Assembly: GCA_002707145.1 (NCBI GenBank)
Contig: PAMD01000006.1
Coordinates: 1-64,000, forward strand
DNA length: 64,000 nt
Origin: Flavobacteriales bacterium
GTDB taxonomy: Bacteria; Bacteroidota; Bacteroidia; Flavobacteriales; UBA7430
Direction of reading: 5' to 3'
The notes under the pieces were generated by a model. That model ran no database searches. It had not been told where the DNA came from and worked only from the letters and a program-made list of their open reading frames with translations. The translations under genes were made by a program, and so were the position numbers. Positions 9,863 through 20,600 of the stretch are shown piece after piece (the stretch's first letter is position 1; the number at the start of each line of letters is the position of its first letter).

Positions 9863-10516
9863 TTAATGAGCGATCACGAGCTTTTGTAATTCTTTATTAC
9901 TACTCATGCTAGCCAAAGAATAAAAATATATACCAGACTGAAAACTAGAAATATCTAATCGTGTATGTCCAACAGAACTTTGAGAAAAAACTACATTACC
10001 AATTAAGTTATATAAATTAAAATTAAAAGCACCATGAGAATCTATATATAAGTAATCATTAACAGGATTAGGATACACACTCGAGTCATCTATATTAAAA
10101 ACAGACAAACCTATGGAAGTGAAATTTATTGCAGCACAAACTCTGTCTAAAGGTTGATCTTCAGGATAAAAACAGTAATTAATCAGAAAATTGGATTCCT
10201 CAGGGATACCTTGTACATAGCCAGAAAATCCGTCAAAACTTTGCCCAGCAGGAATTGTTATCGGAGTTGTAGAAAAATATGAAGATGGAGTATAGCAAGT
10301 AGGACCCCAGCAAAAATATGTAGTAATGTCATATTCATCCATAAACCTAACCACAACAACATCAAGATCTTCCTCACTTATGTTTGTTACAGTAAAATTC
10401 GCTGAACAAGTCTCTCCTGTTTCTGCATAATAATAGTTTTGAGGATTGATCGAAAGTGACTGGGATAAAAGTGTCATACTTAACACCCCAAAAATCAGTA
10501 GTAGTGAAATTTTCAT
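9863..10516 (-). CDS. Small secreted protein with five Cys and T9SS sorting domain (paralog A)
   Basis: 217 aa from the ATG at 10516 (MKISLLLIFGV...LLSQ signal peptide). The frame is open back to 10594, but that would place 26 non-signal residues before the signal peptide and overlap the next gene. The body is about 120 aa of beta-rich sequence with NFTVTNISEEDL, YFCWGPTCY and NYCFYPEDQP; five cysteines are shared with the neighbour at 10543. The C-terminus has the type A sorting pattern YPNPVNDYLYI...GIYFYSL...LQKLVIAH, so the protein should be exported by the T9SS and cleaved or anchored at the surface. Function unknown; an Ig-like beta-sandwich is my inference from the strand pattern. Confidence 0.85.
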   Translation of the reverse strand: MKISLLLIFGVLSMTLLSQSLSINPQNYYYAETGETCSANFTVTNISEEDLDVVVVRFMDEYDITTYFCWGPTCYTPSSYFSTTPITIPAGQSFDGFSGYVQGIPEESNFLINYCFYPEDQPLDRVCAAINFTSIGLSVFNIDDSSVYPNPVNDYLYIDSHGAFNFNLYNLIGNVVFSQSSVGHTRLDISSFQSGIYFYSLASMSSNKELQKLVIAH

Positions 10517-10542
10517 GATTAATACTATCTCAAGTGGATAGG

Positions 10543-11226
10543 CTAATTGGAGATCACGAGCTTCTGAACCTTGGATACTTTTCCTTGAGTACAAAAAGAA
10601 TAGAAATAAATACCAGACTCAAGAGAACTTACATTGATAATAGTTGAATTCTGTATATTTTTATAAAGTACTTTATTACCAAGCATATCGAACAATAGAA
10701 ACTCTGACTTAAACCCTTCATTAGCTATAATTGTAAGTTCATTGACCGCTGGGTTAGGAAAAATTTCAGGAAAAATAGAGATTTCAGGCAAAGATGTATA
10801 CATCTCTTTGTTTGTATATGTTAAATCGATGCAAATCTCATCATCTGGAATACCATCTATCCAAAAACAATAGTTGACTACCAAGCTAGATTCTTCGGGT
10901 AAATTATTCACGTAGCCTTTAAAAGAATCGGCTCCAGAAAGAGTTTCTCCAGCCGGAATTAACACAGGAGTATTGGTGGTGAAAACTTCATCACTATTTG
11001 GAATATAACAAGTAATGCCCCAACAGAAATAATTAGAGATGTCGGTTGTTACAGTTCGGGTGATATTTACGCTTATATCTTGAGAGCTAACATTTGTAAC
11101 ATCCAGCTCAGAATAACATTGTTCTCCGAATGGAGAGAAATAATATTCCTGTGAATTAATGTAAAGTGATTGAGAGAATAAAGTATAACCTATAAGAGAA
11201 AAATATGTAAGTAAATGTAGTTTCAT
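10543..11226 (-). CDS. Small secreted protein with conserved Cys and T9SS sorting domain (paralog B)
   Basis: 227 aa with signal peptide MKLHLLTYFSLIGYTLFSQ. It is clearly a paralog of the next gene: LDVTNVSSQDI, YFCWGITCYIP, VLIPAGETLSG, LPEESSLVVNYCFW and DDEIC align position by position, including five cysteines. A sixth cysteine sits in the sorting domain (FPNPAVNELTI...GIYFYSF...VQKLVISN). The two copies are 26 bases apart on the same strand, a tandem duplication. They lie downstream of two thioredoxin-fold cargo genes and end at a terminator. No characterised function is known to me. Confidence 0.85.
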   Translation of the reverse strand: MKLHLLTYFSLIGYTLFSQSLYINSQEYYFSPFGEQCYSELDVTNVSSQDISVNITRTVTTDISNYFCWGITCYIPNSDEVFTTNTPVLIPAGETLSGADSFKGYVNNLPEESSLVVNYCFWIDGIPDDEICIDLTYTNKEMYTSLPEISIFPEIFPNPAVNELTIIANEGFKSEFLLFDMLGNKVLYKNIQNSTIINVSSLESGIYFYSFCTQGKVSKVQKLVISN

Positions 11227-11301
11227 AAGTGCTTTTTTTTTTAATTATATAATATTGAATAAAATCTTAATAACTCAAAATATCAATTTATTATGATTAA
11301 A

Positions 11302-12771
11302 CTAATCAATAATGACCAATCTATTACAGTATGATTCATTACCCAAAAAAGTTGTTACATGATAAACTCCTGGACTCCATTGAGCTATAGGAAATTGAAT
11401 TTCATGCTCTCCTGCAGACAAAATTTCTTTGCGAAAAAAAACAGTTTGTCCCATAAGATTAACAACTTTAATAAATAATTTATTTGAATCGGGTAATTTA
11501 AATTTTAAAGCGGAATTTAACGAAGCAGGATTGGGAAATAAATATAACGATGAATGCAGATCATCATCTATTTCTAAGCCTAAGGAAACCTCAAAATCAA
11601 CAGACTGCATCGAACCCCAATCACCTGAAATACTCATTAATTCTAATCCATTGGCATCTGTGACTAAGACAGAGCCGGCTTGGGTATATCCGGGTGCAGA
11701 AAAAGAAGGTTGGCCATTTCCTTCGGAATCCATCACCTTAAATGTATAACAATCTTGTTCTAAAGTAACCGAATGGTTAAGTTCAGCACCTGCATTTGGG
11801 CCACCACCTGAATCCTCTCCTTCATAAGACATAAAAGCAACAACCTGGTTTGAAGAATTTTTGATTTCCCATGAAGTCTGGCTTGGATAAAAATCTGTAT
11901 TAACCTCTACATTAACAAAACCATGAGATTGGAGAGACGGAATAAATTGAACGGAAATACTGTTATCTGATTCAAGAACATCACCATCTACATAGATATT
12001 AAATGTAACATTTAATAAACTTCCAGAAATCTCGTCTAAAACAACTTGTTCAGTAGCTAAATAAGGAAGAAATCCATTCCAATCTGTAGAACTGATAACT
12101 TCTCCATCAAAAATTGTTTCTACAGTGCAAGACGTTATAACTTCAGATCCTGAGTTGGATATACTCACAATTGGCTCTATTTTCTCTTGTCCACAGAAAT
12201 TGAGTTCCGAATTATAGGATTGAATATTACCATTTACTCCTTCTATAGATTCGCATGTGTACTGAAATACCTCTTGAGCAAGAGATGGAACATTCCAGTA
12301 TCCTCCCTGGGGAGAAGTTTGACCAATTTGATTCACAGTACGGTCAGGGCAAATTAAATAAATTGTAGGATAAAAAGAGAGTTGATAATCATCTCCTATA
12401 AAATCATCATTAGCAAGCGAGTAACCAATCAACTCAGTCCAATCACCAATGGAATTTCCACCACCATCAAGATAGTCTGCAGGAGTAGAAGGATCTGCTT
12501 CTACAGCTATGGCAACAATTGAATTTCCGTAGGTTTCATTAAAATCTTCAAAGACTCCCATTTCTGCAAAAGTCCAACAAGGTCCACACCAAACCGCAAA
12601 TAAATCTAATAATACAGACTTTCCAGAATCTAAAATCTCATATAAATTATGTACTTCCCCATTAACATCTGTAATTATAAAATTTGGTGCAGTGGATCCG
12701 GATGGTAATTGTGCAGAACACATCAAAAAAGGAAATGAAGAAAGAACGAAGAATAAAACTAACCTGTTCAT
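11302..12771 (-). CDS. Secreted TlpA-like thioredoxin-fold protein with T9SS sorting domain
   Basis: 489 aa. Signal peptide 1-20, then a thioredoxin/TlpA domain (about 25-175): APNFIITDVNGEVHNLYEIL, then the active site WCGPC with Cys62 and Cys65. A middle region of about 200 aa holds Ig-like beta repeats ending in a segment (YPSQTSWEIKNSSNQVV; CYTFKVMDSEGNG) resembling those of other Bacteroidota surface proteins. The type A sorting domain is FPNPASLNSALKF...GVYHVTTFLG...RLVIID. The predicted role is thiol-disulfide exchange outside the cell or at its surface. A TAAATTTG box (12809-12802, minus) sits 30 bases upstream, so it may also be transcribed on its own. Confidence 0.9.
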   Translation of the reverse strand: MNRLVLFFVLSSFPFLMCSAQLPSGSTAPNFIITDVNGEVHNLYEILDSGKSVLLDLFAVWCGPCWTFAEMGVFEDFNETYGNSIVAIAVEADPSTPADYLDGGGNSIGDWTELIGYSLANDDFIGDDYQLSFYPTIYLICPDRTVNQIGQTSPQGGYWNVPSLAQEVFQYTCESIEGVNGNIQSYNSELNFCGQEKIEPIVSISNSGSEVITSCTVETIFDGEVISSTDWNGFLPYLATEQVVLDEISGSLLNVTFNIYVDGDVLESDNSISVQFIPSLQSHGFVNVEVNTDFYPSQTSWEIKNSSNQVVAFMSYEGEDSGGGPNAGAELNHSVTLEQDCYTFKVMDSEGNGQPSFSAPGYTQAGSVLVTDANGLELMSISGDWGSMQSVDFEVSLGLEIDDDLHSSLYLFPNPASLNSALKFKLPDSNKLFIKVVNLMGQTVFFRKEILSAGEHEIQFPIAQWSPGVYHVTTFLGNESYCNRLVIID

Positions 12772-12810
12772 ATGTTTTATGATTTAATTTAACACTAGAT
12801 ACAAATTTAA

Positions 12811-14406
12811 TTATTTAATAATTTCTAATTTTCTAGAAATTCTTTCATTGTTAATTAGCATATTTATATAATAAATGCCATTGGACCATTTTTCAGAGGG
12901 CAACTGAATATCTGTCAAACCTGGATTGTGTCTTTGAGAATAAATATGGACTACATCACCCAAAATATTGACCACTTCAATATTAACTTCTTTAGCCTCG
13001 ATTATATCAATTTGGATAAAAACATCAGATGCTGAGGGATTCGGATAAACCATAAGAGATTCACCAGAGGTTTCTAATTGAATGTCTAGTGAAGGGTCAC
13101 AAGCCAATATAGCATTATCTACATCATTCTGAGACTGCCCGCCATCGGCCCAACCAACAAGTGAGAAAGTTACATCAGAAAAACCTGGATTATCTACATC
13201 CGGACAAATCAAAACAAATAGAGGGATCCCACCACTTCCGAATAAGGTATTATAGTGAGCATATAAATTATATCCTTGATTAGAAAAGGAAAACTTGGGA
13301 TAAAAACCACCCCAACCAAGATTATTCATCACTGAATTATTATCAGAAGATTCTGTTGTAATGGCATAAGTCTGAAAACCTGATTGACCTTCTCCATAAT
13401 CTTCCCAAAGAGAATTAATTTCGGGAGTTGATGTCAAACATGGCTCACACCATGAAGCCATAAAATCTAAAAGAACTACATCACCTTTTTCAATAGTTTC
13501 GTACAAGTCATGTTGATTTCCATAGGTATCAGTAAGAGAAAAGTTAGGAACGGGAGGTACGACAGAAAGGCTAAAATCCATTGTCTCAGAAATAAGCTCT
13601 CCAGTAGAATTTAAAACCTGTACACTAACAGAATAATCTCCAAGAGTCAGGTCAAAACTGAAAGATGAGGATTCGCCTAATTCTATACTAGATGAACTTG
13701 AAAGTGATGTTGTTTGTCCATCTATTGTGTACTCAAAAACAAAATCTGACAATTGTCCAGCACCAAAACTTGTTACATCAAAAGTAAACTGAGCAGAAGA
13801 ATTAGGACTTGTAATCGTGTTATAAACGGATGAAGAAATAGATACGTCTACATTATCTCCGACAACATCCGCCACTATAATTTCATCAATATTCATATTA
13901 AACATATCAGTTACATCATGATGTCTAAATGCAACAAAAACACTTGCTTCACCGACAAAAGAAGATAAATCTAAAACTCTATTCATATATTCTCCATTAG
14001 ATACACCAATAACTTCATTGAATGAAATTTCAGAAGACTCTAGAGTATTGATATCAGAAGAAGTAGAAACATATACAGTATAATTTTCATCTGCCCAAAG
14101 CGGGTCTTGGGCTTTAACTTTCCAAAAAAGATTAGGATTGCTTACATTAGAAAAATCCATAGACTCTGAAATTAGCCAATTATCGGGAGTTAGAACTACA
14201 CCCTCGGTCCAAGATTGAGAAATAATTACATTACTTTGATCATCTGCATAGTTGGCAACAAGCCAAGTATTTCCATCTCCGTCAGAATCAACTGTAGTCC
14301 ATGCGTCCATACCCTGTTCAAAATTTTCAGACAGAAGTGTCTGTGAATTTAGCATTGGGGGGCTTATCAGTAAAATAATAGAGAAATAATTAAGCAATTT
14401 TTTCAT
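12811..14406 (-). CDS. Secreted thioredoxin with choice-of-anchor J-like domain and T9SS sorting domain
   Basis: 531 aa from the ATG at 14406; the frame could begin two codons earlier at a TTG, but the ATG starts a good signal peptide (MKKLLNYFSIILLISPPMLN). Residues about 25-180 match the choice-of-anchor J/MAM-like fold (ENFEQGMDAWTTVDSDGDG; PDNWLISESMDFS; FRHHDVTDMFNMNIDEI). An Ig-like region of about 90 aa follows, then a TlpA-type domain (PNFSLTDTYGNQHDLYETI) with active site WCEPC (Cys320, Cys323), and a sorting domain with YPNPSASDVFI. Proline before the second cysteine follows the thioredoxin pattern. The adhesion-like domain may place the redox module on a glycan or protein surface; this is inference. 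Confidence 0.9.
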   Translation of the reverse strand: MKKLLNYFSIILLISPPMLNSQTLLSENFEQGMDAWTTVDSDGDGNTWLVANYADDQSNVIISQSWTEGVVLTPDNWLISESMDFSNVSNPNLFWKVKAQDPLWADENYTVYVSTSSDINTLESSEISFNEVIGVSNGEYMNRVLDLSSFVGEASVFVAFRHHDVTDMFNMNIDEIIVADVVGDNVDVSISSSVYNTITSPNSSAQFTFDVTSFGAGQLSDFVFEYTIDGQTTSLSSSSSIELGESSSFSFDLTLGDYSVSVQVLNSTGELISETMDFSLSVVPPVPNFSLTDTYGNQHDLYETIEKGDVVLLDFMASWCEPCLTSTPEINSLWEDYGEGQSGFQTYAITTESSDNNSVMNNLGWGGFYPKFSFSNQGYNLYAHYNTLFGSGGIPLFVLICPDVDNPGFSDVTFSLVGWADGGQSQNDVDNAILACDPSLDIQLETSGESLMVYPNPSASDVFIQIDIIEAKEVNIEVVNILGDVVHIYSQRHNPGLTDIQLPSEKWSNGIYYINMLINNERISRKLEIIK

Positions 14407-14645
14407 AATCAAAGTTTTGTTATTTATAAATTTTGTTAAATATACAAGTTCTTTTTAAAAAAAAGCCTCAGATATAAATGAATATATATTGAAAAAAATG
14501 TAGAGTGTAGTAGTTTTGTATGACAATAAATCTTTGGTAGACTTATTAATTTTTTTAAATGAAAAATTTAATCATCTATTTCATGACTAGGATATTTAAG
14601 TAATATTAAAACAAAACTTATTTTGGTCGCAATTAAATATTAATC

Positions 14646-17600
14646 TTAGCTACCAAAAGAAAACCTGAGTTTAATTCCAAAACTACTATTTACTGTATCA
14701 AAGGAATTTGCAACTTCATACTTCTTAACAATTCGATCATAAAATAACTGAATATTGATACGCTCACTCAAAACATAATCGGCCGAAGTCTTGATTGACA
14801 CATCAGTACTACCACTAACCGGCTGATGTGTATTTTCCTCCAGACTTCTAATTGCAGAAGCAGTTTTCCTAACCGAAACATCCATATTCAAATCTAAATT
14901 AGACGAAAAAGTTTTATTTCCTCTTGCGGTAGAAAGATTGATTTCAAAATCTGTCAATCGGTAGCCTATCCCAAGAGTAAAACTCTTCCCTGATTGCTCT
15001 TGAATTTGATTATTATTTAAGCTTAAAGATACTTGCCTATCTTTACTAAACTCCATTCTAGTGGTTAAACTATTATTGAGCGTTACATCGAGCTTAATTA
15101 AGGGGTTAAACTGTTCACTGATATTGACAGTTTGCATTTGGTACTCAGTAAGATAATTTCCGTTTGTATCGAAATTCTCAGGATTAGATTCTATTGTTCC
15201 AGAACGAGGAGTGTTAAGGGCACCATAAAAAAGGTTAGTCTGGAAGGAATTCACAGAATAAGTGGCACTGTATCCATGTGAAATAGTAATCGTCTTAAAT
15301 CTTTTTTTAACCCATGGAATATCTATCAAACCATCGTATTTAACGGTCCAATTTGGCATAGGTATAGCTGGAAATTTATTTAGTGTTTGCGCTGAAGCGC
15401 TCTTTCCGGAATAGGCAGCCATGAATGCTGGAATCAAAACTTCTTGAGAACTTGGTCCCAAACCATATTGATAAGTGGATAATGGATCAACATCTAATCC
15501 ATACATGTTAGCCATATATCTTGAAATTTCCGATCTCATATTTCTAAAATCATCAAAGGTTTCTGAAGAGTTTAAATTCATGGGTCTAAAAGAAGTTCTG
15601 ATAGCCAAGAAAGACATAGTAAAACTTCCGCTCTCATTTTGATTTAGGGATTCAAATATGGGCGATTCAAGACCAGCCATATTGCGATATGTTTCGGATT
15701 TATTTTTATTTTCGGTTCTTTGAGCAGTTAATTGAATCCTTAACTTTCGAATGGGTTCAAGGGTGGATCTAAAATTCAACCTAGATGTAAATTGGGTTGT
15801 ATATTGCTGATTCAAAAGTGTATCTGAAGTAATCCAATTATTATCTACGAGCAAGGGCCTCATATTAAATTGATCTCCTAACAAAAACCTCCATCCTGGA
15901 GCAGAAGACACATCAAACCTCTCTTCAAAACCCATAAATCCAGATTGGGGGAGAAACCCGGGAATCATAGTTCCGTTGGTTTCATCATAACTTAAAGTAA
16001 TATTTTTTACCGAAAGAAGCATTCTTGATCCATGCTCAATAGCTTTCACTAATACATTCATCTTTTCCTTTTCCTCGTCTTCGTTTTCGGATTGTTTTTT
16101 TTGATCCTTAGAATTCTGTTCTATTTTAGGATTTTTGGCTTTAGAGTCTGACTTAGAGCTCTGACGACTTTTTGGGCCGCTTTTTCTAACTTGTCCTTTG
16201 CTAGATGGAGAATTTAATTTCTTAAAAAAAGGCACCTTGTTGTACAAGGTTTTCATATTTAATTGACCATTAATTCTTTTTTTATTAGAATTTTGGATAG
16301 TATTTCCTAAATTAATAGAATCGTTTATTAAAGCCCTTGAACCAGCGTTCCAATCATAGGTTCCATCATAATTAATGGTCAAACTAATCCAATCAGTAAG
16401 AGGGAACTTATTAATAGGTAGAGAATATCTGACGTCGAATTGGTGGTGATACATTGTAGGTCGCCCAAAAGATAAAATACTATCTCTTATAGCATCTCTT
16501 TCTTGTTGAGTATCAATTTTCCCCTCTGGCTCGTCTACAATAGATCTAGTATTAGATGAAAAATTTAATTTTAAACTTTTGGTTAGATCGAACTTGAGAT
16601 TGTAATTCTGTGTTAGGTTAAATAACTTATTGAACATGGTATCTGGTTCAATAATATTGATGGCTTGGGTAGTATTTAAACCGGCGATATTTCGCATTTT
16701 CGTTTCTGAATACGATTTATTGAAGTCAGTTCGCATCGAAATAGTTTTCGGGAGCAAATAAAAATTAAAGTCCTTTATAAGTCTCAAGTATTTTGACTTT
16801 TTGATAAACTTAATTTTACTAAAAGGCTTATGATTTTTGGGACTGTTATTATAATTATATCCTAAGCCTCCGTTGTGTTCAACCATACGACTAAACTCGG
16901 TATTAATATTTCGATTGAATACTTCATTATATGAATAGCTCAAACTGATATTCTCAATATCATACAATTTACTTTTAACCCCTCCTCTACCACCTCTGCC
17001 AGATGATGAAAGTCCTTTTTGATTTCCTCCCTTTACTGATCGTGATTCACGAGTATTTTTTTTATTCCCTCCGGTACTTCGCTCTTTTCTAACATTAGTA
17101 AAATTAATAGAACGTCTAAGAGTGTAATTCTGTATTACATTCTTTAATGTATCTCTTGATCCTTGACTCAAATCTTCATCGGCGAGAATCGCTTGCAATT
17201 CTACATCGGGATCTAAGGGGTTAAATTGTGGTGTTAAAACAGTTTCAGATATTCCAACAAAAACAGGAATCTTGACATTAGCATTTTCGGGAAATAACTT
17301 TCCCAACTCAACATTAGAGGTAAAATTGTACTGACGTGTTTCTTCCTTACTTCTCTCAGTAACACTTTGCTCCAAACTACCAAATCCAACAGTACTCATA
17401 TTACCAGCAAGGGTAATACTTCCTAGGTCCGCAAGTCTGGTTTTTAATTGTGCTTTTGCTGCATAACCTCCTCTTTCATCAAAGTCTGTGAGACGAAGTT
17501 CGTTAATCCACAGCTCTGCACATTTTGGCAAATCATCATCTAAAGGGTTAAAAACAGGATCTAGCAAAGGATTTCGTACTCCTAGCATAATTGTGCGAAC

Positions 17601-20600
17601 ATTCCCTAAATTGGGATTTCCAATTATAGATATTCTGCGATTTTCGTTTGGGACTTGGTATGAAAATGGATCAGTAAAACTTACCTCTACATTTCCATTT
17701 CTAATTTGGTTGTTTCTTGCTGCCTTAGCCTCTTTTAATAAATCAAAATCAATTTCCACTTCGTTTTCCTCAGGCCAAACTTCGCTACGTGCTGAAGAAC
17801 CCCAAGGTGTTACTTTTAGAGGAATTTCGTACTCGTAATAGTTTGAATTGTAATCTGTCCCTACCCGAATAAACATACTTAAATCATTATCTAACAGTGG
17901 CTCGGTTGGACTTATTTCTTCCGCATGAACAAACAATTTTATCTTATTGTATGTTCGCATGTCCATTGTCACATTCTTAAAGGCACCTCTAGCATCGCCG
18001 TTTTCTAGGTCACAGACTTTGAAACTAATCGATTGTTCATTTTGTTGTTGAATATTAGTGGAGCCCAAAATTTGTTCTCGTTCAATTCCAGGTGGGAGAA
18101 CATAATTGATAGGATCCCTCCTTCCATTTTCTTCTAAATTAACTACAGAAATGTCAAACATAGTTTGCTCATTTTCTATAGGCATACCTGGATCGACCAA
18201 ACTATTCAAATACTTTCTCCATTCTCCCCTAACCATGTCTAAAGTAGCAAATCTTAGAACAGTTGGATTCTCAAAACCTTTCATAAACAACCTCATGAAT
18301 CGAATAGATTTGAAATCTGGAATACTACCAATTTTGCTGTCAAAAGAACGAATTGGGACTTTAAATTGAATCCACCTTGTATCATTGTTGGGTCCAGCAG
18401 ATTCAATGACTGAGGTAATGTAATTACTTCCTACATTTTGTAAATCTTGCGGTCTCATACTGATCTGATATTGAAAATAAGATTCTGTCTCACTCAGTGT
18501 ATAATCGTTATTTATATCCTCCACATCAGGTAATTGGCTATAGGCAGATTGTGAATCATTGTCGATTGGGGAGTTTCTTTCTAGCCCATTAAATTTTTTG
18601 TAACGTTCGAGAATTCCTTTTTCCTCAGAATTATAATCGTCACCATAATAAAAATGATAGTTATCTGAGGCAGGGTCGATGAAAGCCTTGGAATAGGCGT
18701 TTGAACTTTCACCATGAAACGCACTCATTTTCTCTAAATATGATTGAGTTTCTCCACCAACTAGAGATACGAAAATTCTTTCTAAGTTGTCATCCATTCC
18801 ATCAATACCTACATCCTGAATTTCTCGAGCATTATTTCCACTACTAAACGCATTAACTAATCCCTGAACAGAGGGAACACGACCCCATGCTGTAGTATCA
18901 ACATTCTCTTCACTTCCATCGATGGGCAAACCATTTTCGTAACTTTTACGAGAATCTCTTAAGATGTCTTCGGAAATATTTCCCAAATTGATATAAAAGT
19001 CTCCCCCTGGAGCATTAGGGTTTTCAATGAAAGGATCCATCATCCAAAATTCTAAAAACTCGATATTGGCCGCTTCAAAATTATTGTTATCAATTTCTCT
19101 AACCACTCCACCCCATCGAGAAGATGGATTATTTAAATCTCCCTCTTGATTTGTCCCAAAAGAAATCCCTGCCTCTCCTTCCACATCGAAATTATAAGGT
19201 CCCCGTTCGCTGGGATAAAAAGCTAAATCAAAAGTTCTTAGTCGACGGGGCTGACCTTGAAGAATATCTTTATCGGGGAAAATTTCATTAATAGAAATCT
19301 CCCTAACATATGGTGCTTCCCTATCTTCATCGCTCAAATGATTTGGGGAATAAGCTGTTTCCCTTTGTAAATCTGAGTTGATAGTGTACCAAGACATGAG
19401 TGCTCTGTTGTAACCATAGCGCAAATCATTAGTTAGACTGGCCTCTGGAAAGAGAGCTTCATCCTGAGGAACACTAGCTAAGTTCCATGCCAAAGCTGTT
19501 CTTAAGTCAATTGGAGATTGGCTGTTTTCAAAATCATCAATGTAAGCTGTTCCTGTTTCATCGACGTTTATGGACTTGGGATGGCCAGGAATAAATTGAG
19601 CAAATTCTCCTGTGAGTACAATATTTGACTTTTCTTTAGTCTCTATTAATGGAAGCTTATCAATCAACTTTGTTATTAAAGGGGCGTTAGTTTTATAGGA
19701 TCCATTAAAACCCCATATTGTATTTGAAATAGGCTCATCGCCCATATTAATTTTTGGAGACTGACTATTTTCTGAAAGATTCAACAAGGTCGCTCCAAAA
19801 ATCAAATCATCACTATATTTATAATCGGCATGAAGTCCTAAATAACGTTTTGTCATCCAAGTATATCCCGAATTATTTTCCAACTTCACCTCTATTTGCT
19901 GCCCAGAACTTAAAATTCCCTCATCAATAATTTTCACACGACCTAAATTATAATCTACTGTGTAGTGAACTAATTCCTCTAAAGGGGTACCACCCATAGT
20001 AACTGTTACGGATCCCTCAGGAATTGACATAGCATTGAGGGGAATATCAGACCCCGAAGAAGATTTATACTGTCCTTTTAAGATGAACTTATTCAGCTCA
20101 GATAATTGAGAGGCAGCAGTTTGAGTAGAATCATAGAGGGCCTCAAACACATATTGATCGGCTAAAGTATTACTAAGACCTGCCTCAATAAATTTGGATC
20201 TCAAATAACTACCAAAAGGCTCTTTTGCAGGTAAATAAATCCTTCCATTAGATGTTTTTATCGTAAGGTTGGGAATAAAATCAAAGACTCCGTTGGCTCC
20301 TGGATCATTATTCTGATTAAGGTTATCTAGATTCATGGTCTGAATTAGAAGCTCACCACTCATACCTTGTTCAGGAATATAAGGAAGAGGTGTTCCAGAC
20401 TCATCATCTTGATACAAAATCTGCAAATCAAAATCTTCTTTATTGACCTGATAAGCCCCCAGTGAATAGACATTCTTCATCAATAGATTCCACATCGGCA
20501 AATCGACATTTATTGTAGTACTCTTCAACAATTTAAGAACCAATACATCCGGCGAAGAAATATCCATCGACAACTCTCCCACTTGAAAAACCTCACCATT

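Noticed and set aside
10517..10594. N-terminal extension of the cargo gene ending at 9863 (26 extra residues)
   Set aside because: It precedes a clear signal peptide, overlaps the neighbouring coding region, and does not start with a convincing initiation site; the ATG at 10516 is preferred.
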